Shown: positions 20,659 through 24,667 of the stretch, piece by piece
How positions within the stretch are numbered: position 1 is the first letter of the stretch
How the letters are laid out: the number at the start of each line of letters is the position of its first letter
Assembly: GCA_964548225.1 (NCBI GenBank)
Contig: CAZJQP010000078.1
Span: 1-24,667, forward strand
From: CALMEH01 sp964548225
GTDB lineage: Bacteria > Acidobacteriota > Blastocatellia > Pyrinomonadales > Pyrinomonadaceae
Reading direction: 5' to 3'
DNA length: 24,667 nucleotides
Translations under genes and position numbers: made by a program
The notes under the pieces: model-generated
What the model saw: only the letters and a program-made list of their open reading frames with translations
Told to the model about the DNA's origin: nothing
Database searches by the model: none

Positions 20659-23499
20659 TTAAGGAACGTAAGCTGACGGAATCGGTAAATCGCCCGCGAT
20701 GCCGAAACCTTGAATCAAAGTTCCGCCGCTCGAACGGTTTGCATACCACGTCGAAGCTGACGGACGGAAAACAGCTAAATCGCTACGTCCGTCGCCGTCG
20801 TAATCGCCCGCGACGGGAATATCGCCGTTTGCGCCGAAAGGTGCGGCGTAGAAACTGAAATCTTCGCTTCTAAGGACATACCAAAATCCTGTCGCAGGTC
20901 GCCAGAAAGCAATGTCGGTTTTGCCGTCGCCCGTGAAATCGGCGGCAGTCGGTTTATCGGTCGAGATGCCGAATTGCGCGGCGAAAACTTGTCCATCCGA
21001 GCTTTTGTTTATCCACCATTCCGCCCCGTTTGCGCCTGTCGGACGGAAGATTGCCAAATCCGTCATTCCGTCACCATCGTAATCGCCGAGTTGCGGTTTG
21101 TCGGTTGATAAGCCGAATTGTTTGATGAGCGTTCCTTGTGAACTCGCTTGGATAAACCAAGTCGCCGACGAAGCGCGGAAAATGCCCGCGTCCGCTTTGC
21201 CATCGCCGTCAAAATCTCCGGCAACGGGAGTGTCGCCGTTTGTGCCGAACGGGAACGAGTAAAAACTACTGTCTTCCGAACGCAAAACAAACCATTGCCC
21301 GCTCGAAGGACGGAAAACGGCGATGTCGGTTTTGCCGTCGCCGGTATAGTCTGCCGGAACGATTTTGTCTGTTCCCGCGCCAAATTGAAAGGCAGAATTG
21401 CTACCCGATTCGCTTTTCAAATACCACCATTCACCGATTCCGCCGTTGTTGCGGAAAATCGAAACGTCGGTGCGGCGGTCGCCGTCGAAATCAACGAAGG
21501 TTTTACTCAAGTTTGAATTTTGCGCGAAAACCGTAAATTTAATAAGTTGGCTGACCGAAAATCCACCGACTGCGCCCGCATCCGTAACATACCAACGTCC
21601 GTAAAAAGTGCGTCCGACAAACTGCGGATTGCTTGCCAATGTTGCCAAACTTACCGAACCGCTTCCGTTTCCTGCGCCTGTGCCGGAGAGCGTCAGACTG
21701 ACACGCGCAAAACTTCCGGTTGCGGGAATTGAAGAAGTTCCCGGATCGGTGTCGCGAATCGCCAAAACCGCATTTGCGCCGCCAAGTCCTTTTGAAACGG
21801 CAACTGTAAAACTCGGATTACCGATATATGGTGGCTCGATGGCAACGGCTTGCGGGACGTTTCCGCCCGAACCCGCAACGCCTGTTCCCGTGATTTGCGG
21901 AACACGATTTGTCTGTGTGAAAAGACGCGGACGGTCAAACGGTGGAAGCTCGTTTGTAACCCGCGCATCATTCAAAGGTCGTTTCATAAATGCCACGAGC
22001 GCGGCTTTTTGATCGGCGGTCATTCCGAGCGGACGAATCAGTGCGTGGTCAATATTCGGTGCATCAAAATCACCGCCACGGTTGTAAAATTCGACAACTT
22101 CTTCGAGCGTCGCAAAACGTCCGTTGTGCATATAAGGCGCACGAAATTCAATGTTTCTGAGATTTGGCGTTTTAAATTTCGCACGGTCTTCATTCAAACC
22201 TGTAACTGCAAAACGCCCTGTATCTTCTACTTGCGGACGAACGCCGATGTTATGAAAATTATTGTCGGAAAGAAGCGCACCGCCGTGGCAGACGGCGCAC
22301 GAAACCGCGAGAAAAAGTTCGCGCCCGAATTCTTCTTGTTTTGTTAGCGGGGTGATGTTTGTAACGGCTTTGTCGAGCGGAGTTTGGTCGCTGAATAATG
22401 TTCGTTCATGCGTGGCAATCGCCATGGCAATCCGCGCCGGTGTAACATCTGCCGTGCCAAAGGCTTCTTCAAAAAGTTGCGGATAAGTTCTGCCGTTTAT
22501 CCAAGTGCTAAGTGAATTTGGCACTTTTGTTGCCAGCGCAAGTGGTTTTGAAGCCGCAATACGCTGTGCAACCTGTGTCCAATCTCTGCCGCCGTGTGCC
22601 ATTTCCGCTGCGCTTAGAGGCGGACCTAAAACTTGACTTTCAAGACTCGCGCCGCTCGGTAAAATAATCGCATTCGTTAAAGGATCGCGGAACGTATCGG
22701 AAGCCCGTCCGTCCCAAAAAATTCCGTTTGGCGCGTAAGCCGCATTCAAATAAGACGGAGATTTTCTGCCCGTAACTTGCAGATTAAAACCGAAAGACGG
22801 ATTGAAAACGTAAGTCCCGTTTTGATTATTTTGCGGAACGCCGAGCGAACCGAAAATGTCGTCTGGTGTGTTGAAAGTGTTATCAAAACCCGGATTTACA
22901 GTCGTTGAATTCGTGCGCGGATCGCTTCCGCCCGAACCGGCTTGATGACAAGTTCCGCAAGAAACGGTTTTTGTCGAAGAAAGTTGTTCGTCCCAAAACA
23001 GTGCTTTGCCCAAATAAGATTTTGCCGCCGTGATTTGGTTTCCGGCAGGCGCGGTCGGCGGTTGTAAATCGAGAAAAATTCCGTCAGGTTCTGAACCGGC
23101 GGCGCGTGTGCCTTGTTCGGCTTGACTGAAATTGCTCGCTGTTGCACCGTTTTCCGCTTTTACAAAATAAAAATAATTTTGTCCGACCGCTGCCGTTGTA
23201 TCGAAAAAATAATTTGCCGCCGTTGTGCCGATGTCTGCCGCGCCCGTTGTATTGTTCGACGTATTTCGAAAAACGCGATAAAGATTTGCACCGCGCACCG
23301 CATCCCAATAAATGCCGATTTTGTTGTGATATTGATTATCCGTTGCCAAAACATTGTTCGGCACAGCAAGAAAAGAACTGCCTTGACCTTTAACCTTCGA
23401 TTCGGGGAAAAGTTTGCCGGAAAAAACTGCCAAACTTAAAATAAAAACCGCAATGACCGCGAGCTTGATGAAACGCACACTTATAACTCTTTTTTTCAT
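20659..23499 (-). CDS. Di-heme cytochrome-c-peroxidase/MauG-like protein fused to FG-GAP repeats
   Basis: A 946-residue exported protein. After a membrane or signal helix (about 11-30) comes a fibronectin-III-like domain (about 45-135). Residues about 140-510 form a bacterial di-heme peroxidase module with two heme motifs, CGTCH (181-185) and CAVCH (401-405). It also has SPSYLNAAYAPNGIFWDGR (247-265) and the PYMHNG motif (455-460) typical of this family. A short beta region follows. The C-terminal part from about 667 has six or seven FG-GAP/VCBS-like repeats of the pattern D-(F/Y)-(D/T)-GDG-x-(T/A)-D-(I/L)-A-(I/V)-F-R-P, which are predicted calcium-binding blades. The reaction could be peroxide reduction or MauG-like oxidation of a protein or small molecule; the sequence does not decide. 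FG-GAP tails of this kind are common in Acidobacteria. It is a single gene, convergent with nrdJ. Confidence 0.9.
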   Translation of the reverse strand: MKKRVISVRFIKLAVIAVFILSLAVFSGKLFPESKVKGQGSSFLAVPNNVLATDNQYHNKIGIYWDAVRGANLYRVFRNTSNNTTGAADIGTTAANYFFDTTAAVGQNYFYFVKAENGATASNFSQAEQGTRAAGSEPDGIFLDLQPPTAPAGNQITAAKSYLGKALFWDEQLSSTKTVSCGTCHQAGSGGSDPRTNSTTVNPGFDNTFNTPDDIFGSLGVPQNNQNGTYVFNPSFGFNLQVTGRKSPSYLNAAYAPNGIFWDGRASDTFRDPLTNAIILPSGASLESQVLGPPLSAAEMAHGGRDWTQVAQRIAASKPLALATKVPNSLSTWINGRTYPQLFEEAFGTADVTPARIAMAIATHERTLFSDQTPLDKAVTNITPLTKQEEFGRELFLAVSCAVCHGGALLSDNNFHNIGVRPQVEDTGRFAVTGLNEDRAKFKTPNLRNIEFRAPYMHNGRFATLEEVVEFYNRGGDFDAPNIDHALIRPLGMTADQKAALVAFMKRPLNDARVTNELPPFDRPRLFTQTNRVPQITGTGVAGSGGNVPQAVAIEPPYIGNPSFTVAVSKGLGGANAVLAIRDTDPGTSSIPATGSFARVSLTLSGTGAGNGSGSVSLATLASNPQFVGRTFYGRWYVTDAGAVGGFSVSQLIKFTVFAQNSNLSKTFVDFDGDRRTDVSIFRNNGGIGEWWYLKSESGSNSAFQFGAGTDKIVPADYTGDGKTDIAVFRPSSGQWFVLRSEDSSFYSFPFGTNGDTPVAGDFDGDGKADAGIFRASSATWFIQASSQGTLIKQFGLSTDKPQLGDYDGDGMTDLAIFRPTGANGAEWWINKSSDGQVFAAQFGISTDKPTAADFTGDGKTDIAFWRPATGFWYVLRSEDFSFYAAPFGANGDIPVAGDYDGDGRSDLAVFRPSASTWYANRSSGGTLIQGFGIAGDLPIPSAYVP

Positions 23500-23529
23500 A
23501 AATTAAACTGCCGGAAGTATTAATTATAC

Positions 23530-23689
23530 GAATCAAGGGTAGAAAATCAGGGAACATTTTGTCATATCTTTCGACTTTAGCAATTATCCATTATTCTTTC
23601 GCGGTTAAAAGCGAAATACTGCTGAAATAATTGATATTTGATAATGAATAATTGATAAATCGAGTGTTTCGCCTTTCTACCCTTGATTC
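23530..23689. repeat. 160-bp inverted-repeat element between divergent genes
   Basis: GAATCAAGGGTAGAAA (23530-23545) and its exact complement (23674-23689) bound the element. Inside are four 7-mers AATTGAT, ATTTGAT, AATGAAT, AATTGAT (23629-23656), and a segment near 23580-23595 that can pair with them. It takes up half of the 309-bp space between the peroxidase gene and the ATPase gene. The rest, 23690-23808, holds only a possible extended -10 (TGCTAAGAT, 23791-23799) next to the ATPase start. Confidence 0.65.
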
Positions 23690-23808
23690 ACATTAACTTT
23701 TCAGAAACCTGTTGATGACGCAAACATACAAAATAATACATTTATCAGGGTAATGTAAAGATTCGGCGACTGTTATGACTTTGCGGTTTTTGCTAAGATT
23801 AGTTTTTT

Positions 23809-24612
23809 ATGGAACTTGCAGTTGAAAAATATAAAGTCGAAAACGAACCTTATTATCTTCCGATACGGCAGGAAGTCGAATTATTTGAAGCGGCTTACGC
23901 GGCGAAATTGCCCGTGATGCTGAAAGGTCCGACGGGTTGCGGAAAAACGCGCTTTGTCGAATATATGGCGTATCGGATGAATCGTCCGCTGATAACGGTG
24001 GCGTGCCACGAAGATTTGTCGGCGACGGATTTGGTCGGACGTTTTTTATTAGAAGGCGAAGAAACCGTCTGGCACGACGGACCTTTGACGACGGCAGTCA
24101 GAAACGGCGCGATTTGTTATTTGGATGAAGTCGTCGAAGCGCGAAAAGATACGGTTGTCATTATTCATCCTTTGACCGACGACAGACGGCGTTTGCCAAT
24201 CGAAAAACGCGGCACGGTCATCGAAGCACCGCCCGAATTTATGCTCGTCGTCAGTTATAATCCGGGTTATCAATCAATTTTGAAGGATTTAAAGCAATCA
24301 ACCAGACAGCGTTTCGTCGCAATGGAATTCGATTATCCAACGCCCGAAGACGAAGCCGAAATCGTCGCCAAAGAAGGCGGAATTGATGCAAACACCGCGC
24401 AGGATTTAGTAAAAATCGGTCAAAAAGTTCGCAATCTTCGCGGACACGGACTCGAAGAAGGCGTTTCGACACGGCTTTTAATCTACGCCGCGCAGATGAT
24501 TGCCAAAGGAATTTCGCCAATAGACGCGGCAGAAGTCGCGCTCTGTTCACCGATTACCGATGACCGCGAATTGCAAAGAAGCATTCGTGAGATTGTTACG
24601 ACGATTATTTAA
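23809..24612 (+). CDS. MoxR-type AAA+ ATPase of the CbbQ/NirQ/NorQ family
   Basis: A cytosolic AAA+ ATPase of 267 residues, the usual length. Members act with a VWA-domain partner (CbbO/NorD) to activate or insert metal in enzymes such as Rubisco or nitric oxide reductase. Visible motifs are Walker A GPTGCGKT (40-47), HEDLSATDLVGR (67-78), the Walker B-type ICYLDE (102-107), the sensor Asn in SYNPGYQ (N151), and arginines in STRQRF (R166, R168) as finger candidates. The substrate cannot be told without the partner gene, which is probably just beyond the window (a possible start at 24648 or 24657). A candidate -10 lies only about 10 bp before the ATG, so the message may be leaderless; no Shine-Dalgarno is seen. 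Confidence 0.92.
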   Translation: MELAVEKYKVENEPYYLPIRQEVELFEAAYAAKLPVMLKGPTGCGKTRFVEYMAYRMNRPLITVACHEDLSATDLVGRFLLEGEETVWHDGPLTTAVRNGAICYLDEVVEARKDTVVIIHPLTDDRRRLPIEKRGTVIEAPPEFMLVVSYNPGYQSILKDLKQSTRQRFVAMEFDYPTPEDEAEIVAKEGGIDANTAQDLVKIGQKVRNLRGHGLEEGVSTRLLIYAAQMIAKGISPIDAAEVALCSPITDDRELQRSIREIVTTII

Positions 24613-24647
24613 CTTATCTTGTGGGCAACTAAAAATTCATTAAATTG

Positions 24648-24667
24648 ATGATAAAAATGGCAGAAAC
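24648..24667 (+). CDS. Possible start of the next gene, cut by the window edge
   Basis: Two in-frame ATG codons (24648 and 24657) begin MIKMAE and run off the end. The position, 35 bp after a CbbQ/NorQ-type gene, is where a VWA-domain partner would be expected. Too little sequence is present for a call. Confidence 0.25.

Overview
The window looks like a chromosomal segment of a Gram-negative bacterium of moderate GC, most probably an Acidobacteriota member near Blastocatellia. That placement is an inference. It rests on the combination of an exosortase-type exopolysaccharide (EPS) locus, a large secreted protein with C-terminal FG-GAP/VCBS repeats, a long class II ribonucleotide reductase, and many short inverted repeats between genes. 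No ribosomal RNA gene is present to confirm it.

Layout. Positions 1-190 hold a partial tRNA-Asp and a complete tRNA-Val, both on the minus strand. From about 10.85 kb down to 0.28 kb, all on the minus strand, lies an exosortase-associated EPS cluster. In transcription order it holds a TPR lipoprotein, a 49-residue protein carrying little more than a PEP-CTERM-like sorting signal, a Wzz-type chain-length protein, an ExeA-like ATPase, a tyrosine autokinase, a four-helix-bundle cassette, a polyprenyl-phosphate sugar transferase, a polysaccharide export protein and a Ycf48-like beta-propeller. A good sigma-70-type promoter at 10822-10849 precedes the TPR gene by about 330 nt, and this leader contains two hairpins with the same 8-nt loop. 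Upstream, also on the minus strand, are a secreted protein of unknown function, the exosortase fused to EpsI, a secreted TPR/TonB-C-like protein and a farnesyl-diphosphate synthase.

From 15.2 to 24.7 kb the content is mostly unrelated to EPS: two small plus-strand exported or membrane hypotheticals (the second followed by an integron attC-like site), hslO (Hsp33) on the minus strand, nrdJ on the plus strand behind a strong promoter and a candidate NrdR box, a di-heme cytochrome-c-peroxidase-like protein fused to FG-GAP repeats on the minus strand, and a CbbQ/NorQ-type AAA+ ATPase on the plus strand.

How the genes fit together. The sugar transferase would load the first sugar on the polyprenyl carrier, Wzz plus the tyrosine kinase would set chain length, and the export protein would move the polymer outward. 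Exosortase-EpsI would process proteins carrying a PEP-CTERM signal. IspA would supply a precursor of the polyprenyl carrier. The flippase, polymerase and additional glycosyltransferases are not in this window.

The most unusual content lies between and within these genes: a gene cassette bounded by inverted 35-bp purine repeats, a third copy of that repeat together with a 7-bp-periodic repeat forming the linker of the exosortase-EpsI fusion, several heptanucleotide-periodic inverted repeats, two elements sharing 30-bp terminal inverted repeats, and a possible solitary integron cassette.
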